Source of the DNA: Bipolaris cookei
Lineage: Eukaryota; Ascomycota; Dothideomycetes; Pleosporales; Pleosporaceae
NCBI GenBank assembly: GCA_002286855.1
Contig: NRSV01000052.1
Span: 137,356 to 152,921, forward strand
Length of the DNA: 15,566 nucleotides
Direction: 5' to 3'
Under the pieces are notes generated by a model. The model was given only the letters and a program-made list of their open reading frames with translations, did not search any database and was not told the origin of the DNA. A program made the translations under genes and the position numbers. Below, in pieces: positions 6,949-15,566 of this stretch (position 1 is the stretch's first letter; every line of letters starts with the position of its first letter).

Positions 6949-9430
6949 ATGCAGTTCAATCGCCAACAATCTTTAAACTCTGCTGCGCCTAGTCTAATGC
7001 ATACTACCGAAGCTATATATAAAAGGCGGCCTGGTGCGTGCGAGAACTGCAGGCTAAAGAAAACTAGATGTACGTGACATGGCACCGAAAAGGCGTCGGC
7101 ATGGTGCTGGTAGGAGATGTAATCGGCCTAATGTGTGATAGGCGATGGTGGATATCCGGAATGCCAGAAATGCCAGGTAGGCAATCCACATCAACGTGCA
7201 GGCGATTCGTTAAGACTTTACGCCGCTCACAGGTTCATGGTGTGCCCTGTCGTTACCTGCCTTCACGGAAGCGTGGAAGACTTCCTACGAATCCTCGATC
7301 ATCAATTCGTGAAGCATGTCACAGCATTTCAGCGACTCGTCAGGCAGAAACCTATTGTGAACTCCGAGCACCATCATCAGCTACTACAGACCTCGCCTCA
7401 TCGTCACAAAGTTCTGAACACACATATGACACAATAACAACAACTAGCGATTTTGATACCCAATTCACTCCCTGGTCTACCGAGCCCTGGAACGATGTGT
7501 CTTGCCAAGCCTTCGCATGTTCAGACGCGCCAAGTTCTACAAGGCACACATCACAGGGGTCCATGCTATTTGATCTAGCTGCCCAACTACCGAGTGCTGT
7601 AAGTCATATGAGCATGAAACGCCTCTGGAGCTCACCTACTAATGCCTTTAAGGAGCCTGGTACGTACGCTGGAGAAGGTGGAACCTTTGAGTCTATAGGC
7701 ACAGATGCTGCTAGCGGACTCTGGGGTTTGGAATTTTCTCTGCCTATGAAGAGACCCTCGTTGCTAGTTCTGGATACCACAAAAGTCTTGATTGCCAAGA
7801 TGGAGCCGCATGCCGTTAATAGTGAAGAAATGCAAGCAGTCCTTGTAGATTTGCTGGATCATGTCGATGCTCAGGGCTACAAAAGGAAACACACCACATG
7901 CCCGGATGCAAGCACTGAATTCCTCAAAGATGTGGCACAGAGTAAGAGTAGACCCAATTCCCCAATGGATACTAGAATACTTATTTTCACTCCAGCAGCA
8001 ATTGCTAATCACAACCTGTAAAACGACTCCTCCAATATCCAGTCTCATGCTTACTCCCTTACAGAGGTCACGGGCTCATCGAAGAGGCAGATTTCGTGGA
8101 ATATTTTGATGAAGTTATCCTCAGCGGCGTGTATGACCCCATGAAGTCTTGTGTTGTTCACTCATTGATGGCTTTGGCTTTCACTGGGCAAGTTGCGCCA
8201 CCGAGTATCTCCAATCGGGCTGATCACGATCTTGCGATCCTGCACTATAACAAAGCCATAGCCGCAGCAAGTGAATGGCGCCGCACTGGATGCTCCATTC
8301 TTATGTTCAAGGTCCGTCGCAGGTCAATCATACTCTTGCACCTTCAGCTTACAAACAGCACTAGGCTCTGGTAGTTCTAGTAGGAAACCAGCAGACGATA
8401 ACTAGAGATAAGAACGCTTAAAATTCTGATAGGTCGAAGCCTCTCGATACATCGATCCGAGTGACACAGATTTGCTGCTGCAAGATGCTGTAGCTATTTC
8501 CCAGCGCCTAAAGCTCGAGTCACTAAACGCATGCGAAATGGCAAAAGCTTTGAACTCAGATATGAAAAGCTATCAAATCTCCTTTTGGTACCTATATGCC
8601 ATGGAGAAAACTTACCGCTGGAGACTCGGGCAAATATCGGTTTGTAAACAAAATTTCCCAAATAATCAGCCTTTCTCATGTTGACAAATGTGATTGCAGT
8701 TTCTAAACGATGATTTCATTCATCACCGGCCTCCATTTACAGCATGCAACTCCGACATGAGAGATGACACCAGAGTCGCGCTGCGGTTTGCAATGGTTAT
8801 ATCCAACATGTCCTCAGATCTTTACAGTCGAAGAGCAGTATCATTGAATGGCCCGGAGCTGGCCATCGTTCTTGAGAGATCAAAAGCACTCATTAACGAT
8901 TGGTATGCAGATGCAATGGACGCAGTCTCGACAACAATCCTACCAGGACGTCAAGCCTTACATCTTCAATACTATGAGCTCTTGCTCAGTATGCATCGCC
9001 GAATACTTCAAAGTGGCACGTGTCAGATTCCGTACGAGAATAGCATCAGGGCTGTAGCGATGGCTGCGCTTCGAGTGCTCGAGGAGCTTGCTGTTGATGT
9101 GGACCCATCACAGGCGGCTATGGACAGGTTCGAAATAGCCTAAGCTAACCCGAACTTCAACTTCCACTTAGGTGACTAATTTATAATCTTAGGGTCATTC
9201 TGGGCGCTGTTGTATCTGCCTTCTGCACTGTATCAATATCAGTCGACCTTTTCCCAGATGGCATCGCCGTTCTACATCGCATGGGCTCCGCACTCGGGTT
9301 CTTGGCACGAGTCTCGACTTCGTCACCCTTTCCGCTAGACAAGTTGGATCGAGTATTCCGGTTGGTAGAAGAACGAATACAGCAGCAGAGAAGTCGCCCT
9401 GGAGTACTAATTAATGCGACTTTGAAGTAA
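6949..9430 (+). CDS. Zn(II)2Cys6 fungal transcription factor, seven exons modelled (686 aa)
   Basis: This is a nuclear DNA-binding regulator of the Gal4 class. Modelled exons are 6949-7069, 7142-7176, 7233-8017, 8065-8311, 8433-8639, 8700-9127 and 9193-9430. Splicing restores a perfect binuclear cluster, C-X2-C-X6-C-X6-C-X2-C-X6-C, at residues 31-58. Intron 1 splits the third Cys codon; intron 2 falls between Cys5 and Cys6. A basic linker follows (SRKRGR, about 63-68). Residues about 410-600 resemble the fungal-specific transcription factor domain, with FWYLYAMEKTYRWRLGQIS at 447-465, then NDDFIHHRPP and LHLQYYELLLSMHR. The last exon adds a helical end (VSAFCTVSISVDLFPDGIAVL). Introns are GT-AG, 47-72 nt except one. 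The fourth (8312-8432, 121 nt, donor GTCCGT) is doubtful: it may hide a broken exon. The start gives 30 residues before the first Cys and has a TATA box upstream; Met17 (6997) is an alternative start. The target genes are unknown. Confidence 0.87.
8312..8432 (+). other. Doubtful intron 4 or damaged exon of the Zn2Cys6 gene
   Basis: Splicing 8311 to 8433 keeps the frame, but the donor GTCCGT is weak and the length is about twice that of the other five introns. Within it, two reading frames carry exon-like fragments, a LLHLQ end in the exon 4 frame and LQTALGSGSSSRKPADDN in another, followed by a TAG. This could be a coding piece with an indel plus a shorter intron. If so, the gene is a recent pseudogene. 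Confidence 0.5.
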
Positions 9431-9597
9431 CTTGTAGGGTCCACCAATAGCACGTAAGTACCTAAGTACTGGTTATTGCCTTAAGCGTGCGATCAGCATC
9501 ATCATGGTGCTGAAGGTCGATGCAAGGCTTGCGACACATGTACGTACAGACAGTGATAGAATTACAACCATCTGCTATTCTTTAAAAGAGCAATTGA
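9431..9597. other. Spacer downstream of the Zn2Cys6 gene
   Basis: No gene is seen between the stop codon at 9428-9430 and the end of copy B at 9598. I found no AATAAA polyadenylation signal. Short direct repeats such as AGTACCTAAGTACT near 9457-9470 have no clear meaning. Confidence 0.45.
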
Positions 9598-10690
9598 TAC
9601 TGTACCGTGCTGGACGGCGGTATGCCCGGGACGACGGTATGCCCGCTCCACCCCACCAAAACCACCATATAATTGAGGCTGCAGAACCCCGCGAAATAGC
9701 TGTTGTTGCAAGAAATTTTGAATATAGAAGTAACAGTATAATCATCTGTCTATCGACACTTGGCTGGTAACTTGATATCGCGGCCAGGTCGTGATCGCGG
9801 GGTCGGTGGAGCAGCTGAACGATCGTGTGGCTGCTTACCACCACCACGATCACCAGCTATTATATTTCTTGATATAGGCTTTACACGAGCTTTAAGTCTT
9901 CTCTTCTTACCTTTTGGGGAGTTTTGAGGGCTTTTTGTAGTCGTTTTGCAGCTCTACGGGCAGCTTGGCGAGCAGCTCGCTCGGCAGCTTCATCAGCTTT
10001 CTGCTTCGCCCGTGATAGCCTCACCTCTGCTCGCGCGCGACGCCATATATCAAGCTCTTGAGCTTTAAGCAGCTTTGCCTCCTCCTGAGCTTGGATTCTA
10101 ATAGCTTTTTGATGTTGTAGTATCTCAGGATCACGCTGTTTCTGCTCGTAGAGGCTATGAGCTTCGCGCACCTTCCGCGGCGACCAGAAACTAGCTCCAC
10201 CATGACAATATTCAGGTAGCTCGAGTGCGCCAGGCTGCGATCTCTACTTCCGCTGACGCTCCCCAATTAGAGCTTCTCACAACTTCTGGATTGAACGGCG
10301 ATATACCAGTAGCTTCAAAGGCTCAGGGAATCGTAGATTCCTTGAACGAGACCTGCCAGGCTTGCCAGAATAGTGGGAAGAAATGGGACTTGGTGATAGG
10401 AAGCAGCACTTGGCATCTATCCATGAAACTCGACAGTTTGTTCGAATAGACAGTGGAGAGCGGCTTAAATAGCCCAACGTCGAGCGGCTGCAGCGTATGA
10501 GTCGCATGAGGTGGGTACATTACGATTAGGATCTTAGTCTGATCACAACAGTTAATAAACTCTATTGTGAGATGAGAGTGATGCCTAACGTAACCTATAC
10601 AGTCCCTGTGCGCGCAATGCCCAGGTTTGCTCAATGCCCACCCCTGAGAACCAGAAGATGATTTCTCGTATAGAAAAATTGCTGCCAAGT
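9598..10690 (-). mobile_element. Pogo-type transposon, copy B (3' half)
   Basis: The 3' end is placed at TA-CTGTACCGTGCTGGACGG (9598-9617), whose first bases match the 5' TIR of copy E (TA-CTGTACTTGG). Just inside the end are two tandem 17-bp units, GGACG(G/A)CGGTATGCCCG, at 9612-9628 and 9629-9645. The 5' side loses homology near 10680-10690, so the front half is missing. The outer TIR match is short, so the exact end is moderately sure. Confidence 0.68.
9750..10690 (-). pseudogene. DDE_1 transposase of copy B, C-terminal half; second catalytic Asp deleted
   Basis: The fragment begins in a poorly matched stretch, then reads IEFINCCDQTKILIVMYPPH, THTLQPLDVGLFKPLSTVYS (third catalytic Asp at 10481-10479) and FPLFWQAWQVSFKEST before a TGA (LN to stop). 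Compared with copy C, a short deletion of about 8 nt near 10585 removes the Asp of LILDGHGSH and leaves VRHHSH. Downstream, after a shift, come YHGGASFWSPRKVREA (about 10204-10160), then a Glu/Lys/Arg/Ala-rich coiled-coil region, KTPQK, and a Gly- and Pro-rich basic tail that stops at 9752-9750. Copy C has the same tail order. It is inactive because it lacks an N-terminus and a catalytic residue. Confidence 0.86.
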
Positions 10691-10826
10691 ACAACATTAA
10701 CCGATGTACGCTCGCTCGAAGCCATCAAGGAGAAACCAAGCCCCGCAGCGTCAGCTATCTACCGTGCCCCACCACTTTGTGCTCGCAACCACTACAATAT
10801 TAGTACTTTATATCTTTACTACTATA

Positions 10827-12676
10827 ACTAATATTGAGGCTGCGCTTGCAGCTATTGCTGCCCTAGGGTCTTCAGAGCCTTTTATCTATACTGAAATTGC
10901 AAAAAAATATGGGTTGTTCGATCTACACTCGCCCGAAGACACCAGAGTCGCTGCTGCGCCTCACCCACAATAGGCAACCAAAAACGACAACTCCTTCACC
11001 CACACCAAGAGTAGGCCTTAATAGCTTATATCAATTGACTGACAGAGAGAGGCCTACCACCTACTCAGTCAATGATACGCAATTTTGCGTCGCAGATCGC
11101 CAAGAGAGAGGTTGAGTACACTGGGCTAGTCGCTTTGTTCAGCGCTATCCTGATCAGCTTATCTCAAAGTGGGCACTAGGCATGGATAACTATCGCCGCA
11201 AAGCTGACTCTAGGAGTAAGTACAGCCTCTACTTCAGCCTCCTACGCGATAAAATCGATCAACATCACGTCGAGGCGCATCATATCTTTAATATGGACGA
11301 GAAGGGCTTCATGCTTGGTGTAGTAAATCACTCGAGGATCTTTCGTAGAGCCCCGTGTGAGAATGGAAGAAGGAGAAGTATTATACAGAATGGCTCGCGC
11401 GAGTCGATAACGCTGCTGGCCTGCATCTGCGCTGATGGATCTTACCTCGAGCCTGCCCTCATATATCAGTCAGCCTCAGAATCGATACAGGACACCTGGC
11501 TGCAGGCCCTCAATCCAGATACATACCAAATTCGAGTATTCTCGCCTTCTGGATGGACGAACAATTATATAGGCCTCACGTTGCTTCAACAGGTGTTCAA
11601 TCGCAGTACGAGGGCGAAGGCTCGCTCCTCCTATCGATTACTTATCCTTGACGGCCATGGATCTCACTTAACAATGAATTTTATTGAATACTGTGATCAG
11701 AACAAGATCCTCCTCGCAGTATATCCTCCTCACTCAATCCACACGCTGCAGCCTCTCGACGTCAGCATGTTCAAGCCTCTCTCAACAGCGTACTCAAATG
11801 AAGTTTCTGCCTTCATGGATAGGAGCCAAGACCTTACTTCTATAGGTAAGAGAGACTTATTTTCTCTCTTCCACCAAGCCTGGCAGGCCTCCTTCAAGGA
11901 AACGACAATCCTGAACGCCTTTAAGGCTACAGGGATACTGCCTCTTAAACCCAGAAGTAATCCTTCAGCGCTTTTCTATACCTGATTCCGCTAGTGACAG
12001 TAACTCCTCAGCTCTTATTGCCTCTGACTGGAGGAAGATGAAGCGTCTACTATGTAAGGTAGTCGTTGATCAAGGCGATAGACAGGCCAAAAAGCTAAGC
12101 CAGGCTATTCACTCAAGTTCAGTTGAAAACAATTTCCTCGAGGAAGGAAACTGAGGGAGGCTCTAGTCAATGAGAGAACACGCAGGAAACGAGGCAAGCC
12201 TCTACCCCTGCAGAAGGCTGAGGAGTACCATGGTGGAGCTATATTCTGGTCTCCAAGGAAGGTGCAGCAGGCACGCGATCGCCTCCATCTCCAGGAGGAG
12301 GAGCAACTATGACTTCGAAAAGCTAATACGATGAGGCAACATGAGGAGACGACGCAGGTGAGGGCGAGGGAGAAGGAGCAGAGGCGTCAGGCGAGGCTTG
12401 CAGTGAGCCTAATGAGGCAGAGAGAGAAGGAGAAGGCTATTGAAAAGGTCTCGAGGATCGCGGCTCGCAAGGCTGTAAAGCAACTTCAGAAAGTTCTCAA
12501 AACTTCCCAAATAGGTAAGATAAAGAGCTTTAAGACTTCTGCAAAGGCTATTTGGAAAAAAGAGGCCTACTGCGATGCCTCAAGGTAGTGAGGAACCTCA
12601 GGGAGGTGCTGCAGGCTCACCACCTCTAATCTCGCGTCGCGGCCACGCAATTAGAACTCCATCTCGATTTCTATAG
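10827..12676 (+). pseudogene. DDE_1 transposase, copy C; catalytic triad present, ends frameshifted
   Basis: The N-terminal psq helix-turn-helix is readable from 10827 (NIEAALAAIAALGSS, then TEIAKKYG) but has no clear start codon. The CENP-B-like segment (LTERGLPPTQSMIRNF) is in another frame with a TGA, then WASRFVQRYPDQL from 11122. An uninterrupted frame from 11122 (ATG 11182) runs through NMDEKGF (Asp 11296-11298), LACICADGSY, LLILDGHGSH (Asp 11650-11652) and LQPLDVSMFKPL (Asp 11758-11760). The 11182-11985 frame ends at a TGA. A neighbouring frame goes on with SALIASDWRKMKRLL, then YHGGAIFWSPRKVQQAR (12227-12277) and a long charged coiled coil. A TGA at 12309 and a shift near an A-run at about 12555 interrupt it. 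The tail SRRGHAIRTPSRFL stops at 12676. The catalytic core is intact but full-length protein is not possible. Confidence 0.9.
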
Positions 12677-12847
12677 CTATATATATATTAAGGCCTATTG
12701 ATATCGCCACTTATAAAATATCGCGATATGTTGGAATTAGATCCTCTGCCATAGTATGACTATGTAATGGATGGTTCTGTTGGGGCTAAAAGTGGTTGTT
12801 GAGTGTTGTCAGATAACAGCAACCTAAGCCGCGAAACCCAGTCGATA
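12677..12847. other. Spacer between copy C and the dispersed repeat
   Basis: AT-rich sequence with a (TA)n run at about 12677-12691 and TATCGCGATA at about 12719-12728. No TIR for copy C is recognisable. No coding region is seen. Confidence 0.45.
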
Positions 12848-13050
12848 TTATGCCAGGATGTATCGGCATGAATTACAGCCGATGTATGTTGATACCTACA
12901 TGAAACAAGCACCTACCGAGGCAATAGCAAGACACTGCACATAAGTAATGACAGACAACAATCACAACAAAGAAAATCACTACAATTCATTTTTTCACAA
13001 TCAATTCACCGTCCTTGATAACACATAACAATCTGACAAGTGTGTAGATT
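12848..13050. repeat. Dispersed repeat, copy 2 (relative of 1995-2290)
   Basis: It begins with one 37-bp unit (12848-12884), continues GATGTATGTTGATA and ACATGAAACAAGC, then an A/C-rich stretch, and later ATCAATTCACCG (about 13001). The same order is found at 2069-2240. It is diverged and lacks the tandem amplification of copy 1. It sits between two transposase pseudogenes, C and D. Confidence 0.66.
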
Positions 13051-13190
13051 GCTCTATGTATAGCTCGGCTAATAAATGGCGGCGCCAAGTCATGTGACCT
13101 AGCGTCCTCCTGACATGTGATCGGAGTATTTTCAACATGATAATAGCTTTTTAGTGTGGCTCTACAGCCTCATTTTTGAGGTAGTTTTGG
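13051..13190. other. Spacer before copy D
   Basis: I see no gene or recognised repeat in this stretch. The 5' TIR and first helix-turn-helix of copy D are expected about here but are not recognisable. Confidence 0.4.
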
Positions 13191-14764
13191 TGAGGCCGCG
13201 CACGCACGAAGTGGTTGCAAGGACGAAGTGGTGGGGCACGGTATCCCTCCACCCACAACACGAAGTTGAGCTTGTACCATACATTAAAACGCTTACTGAG
13301 CGATGCTCACCACCTATAAGAACAGTGATACAGTAATTTACTCATCTTTGGCTGGAAAAGAGGGTTCAAAAAGCTGGGTTACCCGTTTCATCAACAGGAA
13401 CTCAAATGAGCTCATCTTTCGGTATAGTCAGGGGATGGATAAGCTACGCCGCAAATCTGATTCAGAGGCTAAATAAAGCTTGTACTTCAAGACTTTGTAT
13501 GAAAAGATGGAGGATTATAAACTAGAGTCCACCCATATATTTAATATGGGTGAGAAGGTGTTTCAACTTGGAACAGTTGGTAGAACAAAATGAGTATTCG
13601 ACAAGGTACTTTATAGATAAAAGGGAGTTGCTAAAGCTCTTCAAGATGATTCAACTGAGTGAGTAACCGTGCTGGCTTGTATTTGTTCAGATGGCTCAGT
13701 TCTGAGTCCTTCACTCATCTTTAAGGGAGCCAATGGAGCAGTTCAATCAAGTTGAACGGATGCTACAGATGCAGATAACCACTCAGGCTTTATTACCTCA
13801 TCTCCCTCTGGCTGGAGCAACAATGATATAGGACTAGCTTGGCTCAAGGAGTTGTTTGAAAGAAAGGCTAGACGGCATGCTTCAATTGGCTATCGATTGC
13901 TACTCTCTGACGGCCATGGGTTCCATGTTACTATGAACTTTACCAACTACTGCAATGGCATCAAGATCCTCTTGGCTGTATTTTCACCTCGTACTATCCA
14001 TACGCTTCAACCCCTTGACGTCGGGGTGTTCAAACCTCTCTCAAGCGCTTACTCAACTGAGCTGGCAAACTTCGTTCAAGCCAGCCAGGGGTTACTCAAT
14101 GTTAGTAAAGAAGACTTCTTCCCGCTCTTTTAGAGAGCTTGGATTAGTACTTTTAAACCTCTAGCTATCAGGAGGTCCTTTGAAGCAACTGGTATTCACC
14201 CACCCAACCCTGAGGTTATACTCAGGAGGTTTGCTAAGGAGGCATCAGATTCAGATGAAAGCTCAACTTCTGTACTCAGTGGAGAGAACTGGCTCAAGCT
14301 TGAGTCTATTGTATGCCGTACAGTGAAGGGTCAAAGCGATAAGGACGTCAAGAAGCTTCAACGAAGCTTGCACTACATTGCAGCTCAAAACAGTATACTC
14401 TGTGGAGAGGTTAGGGGCCTTAGAGACTCCCTAGCCATCAGGAAGAGGATGGAAAACAAGAGCCACACCCTCCGGCTTGAAAGCAATCAGGGGTACCACG
14501 GAAGAGCTATTTTCTGGTCACCCAAGCGTATACAACAAGCTGGGGATGATGAGGTATTACGATAACAACAAGCTGTAAAACAACAGCTTCAAAAAGCAGA
14601 AATGATACAGCTGAAGGAGCAAGCTCGCCTCTGCAAGCTTTAGCTAGTCAAGGCGAAGTGTATCGAGAGAGAAAGACGTTAGGAGGAGCGGAGGAAGGAG
14701 CTAGGTGCAAAGCTGGCTGAAAAGCAGCGCCAGAAAGCACTCCGTGACTCTGGAAAAAGCTATA
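13190..14764 (+). pseudogene. DDE_1 transposase, copy D; nine nonsense codons and a lost catalytic Asp
   Basis: Homology starts around 13190-13250 with HEVELVPYIKTLTER and PPIRTVIQ (CENP-B-like domain), then a shift near 13342. From there to 14764 one frame aligns without indels: SWVTRFINRN, FNMGEKVF, VTVLACICSDGS, SPSGWSNNDIGLAWL, LLSDGHGFH (Asp 13909-13911), LQPLDVGVFKPLSS (Asp 14017-14019), YHGRAIFWSPKRIQQA (about 14498-14545) and a coiled-coil tail. The first catalytic Asp of NMDEKGF is Gly (GGT at 13549-13551). Nine in-frame stops are present. At least three replace conserved Trp (EW-VTVLAC, LFW-RAW and the site after QSS), consistent with G-to-A changes. The tail is cut at 14764 by the insertion of copy E; the rest should lie beyond that element. 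Confidence 0.9.
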
Positions 14765-15566
14765 CTGTACTTGGTCAGTGCGTGCAACAGTTCACCCAAT
14801 GCAACACCATCTGCCCCACCGAAATATCCACCCATCATATTCAACACGTGATATCTCCACAACTATGACAGCTCTTGCAAAAGCGATTGCGGCAATTGAT
14901 TCGCAAGATGTAGAAGGTCAACTTTCATACCGCGCAGCTGCAAAAAAATTTGCTGTTAAGCTCACAACATTAACGCGTCGGCACCAAAACAAAACAGTCG
15001 CGAACGGCAGCTGCCCAAAAACGCCAATTACTCACTCCACTACAAGAATCTGAGCTGGTGAAATATATAGAAAAACTATCAGAACGCAGCCTACCACCTT
15101 CCCGAGCGATAGTAAAAAATTATGTAGCGGTTATTGCAGAATGGGAGCCCTCCAACAGCTGGGTTACTCGGTTTTTGACGCGTCACCACGACAAAATATT
15201 CATCAAAAAATCCACCAGCATCGACCGCGACCGTCATCTGGCTGACAATGCAGCCAACTATCAATCATATTTTGATCTCCTCTATGCTAAGCTCGATCAG
15301 TATAACGTCGCGCCACATAATATCTACAATATGGACGAGAAGAGCTTCTTATTTGGCCGTATTTCACCATCAAAAAGAATCTTTTCAAAGGAGCTCTGGG
15401 ATCAAAAGAAAGTGCGGCAATCCCTCCAAGATGGGAGTAGGGACTGGACGACGATTATTGGCTGTATTTGCGCTGATGGGAGCTCGGTAGATCCTACGAT
15501 AATCTACGAGGGCTCAGATGGTCTTCGCGATAACTGGCTACAGGATCTGGTGGTGGGAAAACACCG
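14765..15566 (+). mobile_element. Pogo/Fot1-type transposon, copy E (5' part, runs off right edge)
   Basis: The 5' end is CTGTACTTGGTCAGTGCG, next to TA at 14763-14764, inside the C-terminal coding tail of copy D. The insertion is therefore younger than D. A leader of about 100 bp with two TGCAACA motifs precedes the start codon. Leader and N-terminus match copy A at the left edge. The 3' end is outside the window. Confidence 0.84.
14863..15566 (+). pseudogene. DDE_1 transposase of copy E, partial; one frameshift in the N-terminal region
   Basis: The start codon at 14863 is shared with copy A. The first about 45 codons form the psq helix-turn-helix (MTALAKAIAAIDSQD, then SYRAAAKKFAVKLTTLTRR). 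Close to 15000 the frame slips by one position compared with copy A. It then stays open from 15001 to the end of the window, more than 185 codons: LLTPLQESELVKYIEKLSER, PPSRAIVKNYV, SNSWVTRFLTRHH, YNMDEKSF with the first catalytic Asp at 15334-15336, and IGCICADGSSVDPTIIY. There are no in-frame stops after the slip. A single small indel is the only visible damage, so this copy is young. The second and third catalytic residues are beyond the window. Confidence 0.87.

Noticed and set aside
7068..8021. Single-exon 317-codon gene starting at ATG 7068
   Set aside because: Its first 55 codons are intron sequence. Splicing joins an upstream exon and restores a perfect Zn2Cys6 cluster, which a start at 7068 would destroy.
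9504..9853. Two open frames of about 90 codons downstream of the Zn2Cys6 gene
   Set aside because: They overlap the terminal repeat and tail of copy B in wrong frames and show no recognisable domain.
10600..10700. Second gene reading LYLAAIFLYEKSSSG upstream of copy B
   Set aside because: The frame is only the run-in of the copy B fragment, with no start context or domain, and it matches no expected transposase segment well.
1..15566. Giant cargo transposon (Starship) or other captain-driven element
   Set aside because: No tyrosine-recombinase captain (DUF3435) is present; all recombinase remnants are pogo-type DDE_1 transposases.

Overview
This window is DNA from a filamentous ascomycete fungus (Pezizomycotina-like; the species cannot be told from the sequence). 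The evidence is one multi-exon Zn(II)2Cys6 transcription-factor gene with short GT-AG introns. It sits in a patchwork of Tc1/mariner-superfamily, pogo/Fot1-type transposons (DDE_1 transposases with TA target sites and short terminal inverted repeats). I see no prokaryotic operons, rRNA or tRNA.

Layout. 1-1359 (minus): 5' part of a pogo-type element (copy A) whose catalytic domain is open and runs off the left edge. 1367-3307: a large inverted repeat. Its two 573-bp arms differ at only 2 positions and surround a 795-bp loop. Each arm holds the 5' ends of two different nested pogo elements; the loop holds a 37-bp tandem repeat, a dispersed repeat and more transposase. 3308-3933: gene-free, with a purine-rich tract. 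3934-5860: two 5'-truncated pogo transposases head to head, each ending in a CCHC zinc knuckle. 5988-6699: a complete 712-bp non-autonomous pogo derivative with TA target duplications. 6949-9430: the transcription-factor gene (7 exons modelled, 686 aa). 9598-about 10690 (minus): copy B, 3' half. About 10827-12676 (plus): copy C, catalytic triad present. 12848-about 13050: second copy of the dispersed repeat. About 13190-14764 (plus): copy D, dead through nonsense mutations. 14765-15566 (plus): copy E, inserted into the end of D and running off the right edge.

How it fits together. At least nine transposase fragments from two groups can be told apart. Group 1 has TIRs beginning TA-ACGTA; some of its members carry a C-terminal zinc knuckle. 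Group 2 (A, B, C, D, E) has TIRs beginning TA-[CG]TGTA where they can be seen, and B, C and D share a C-terminal GGAIFWSP-like motif followed by a charged coiled-coil tail. Nearly all are broken by frameshifts, deletions or stops. Many stops are TGG to TGA/TAG or CGA/CAA to TGA/TAA, as expected from C-to-T decay such as RIP. A and E are closest to intact and point outward at the two edges. The transcription factor is the only host-type gene; the non-autonomous element lies about 250 bp upstream of its start codon. No new multi-gene system is evident. The most unusual structures are the near-perfect inverted repeat and the 17-bp subterminal repeat arrays in the TIRs.
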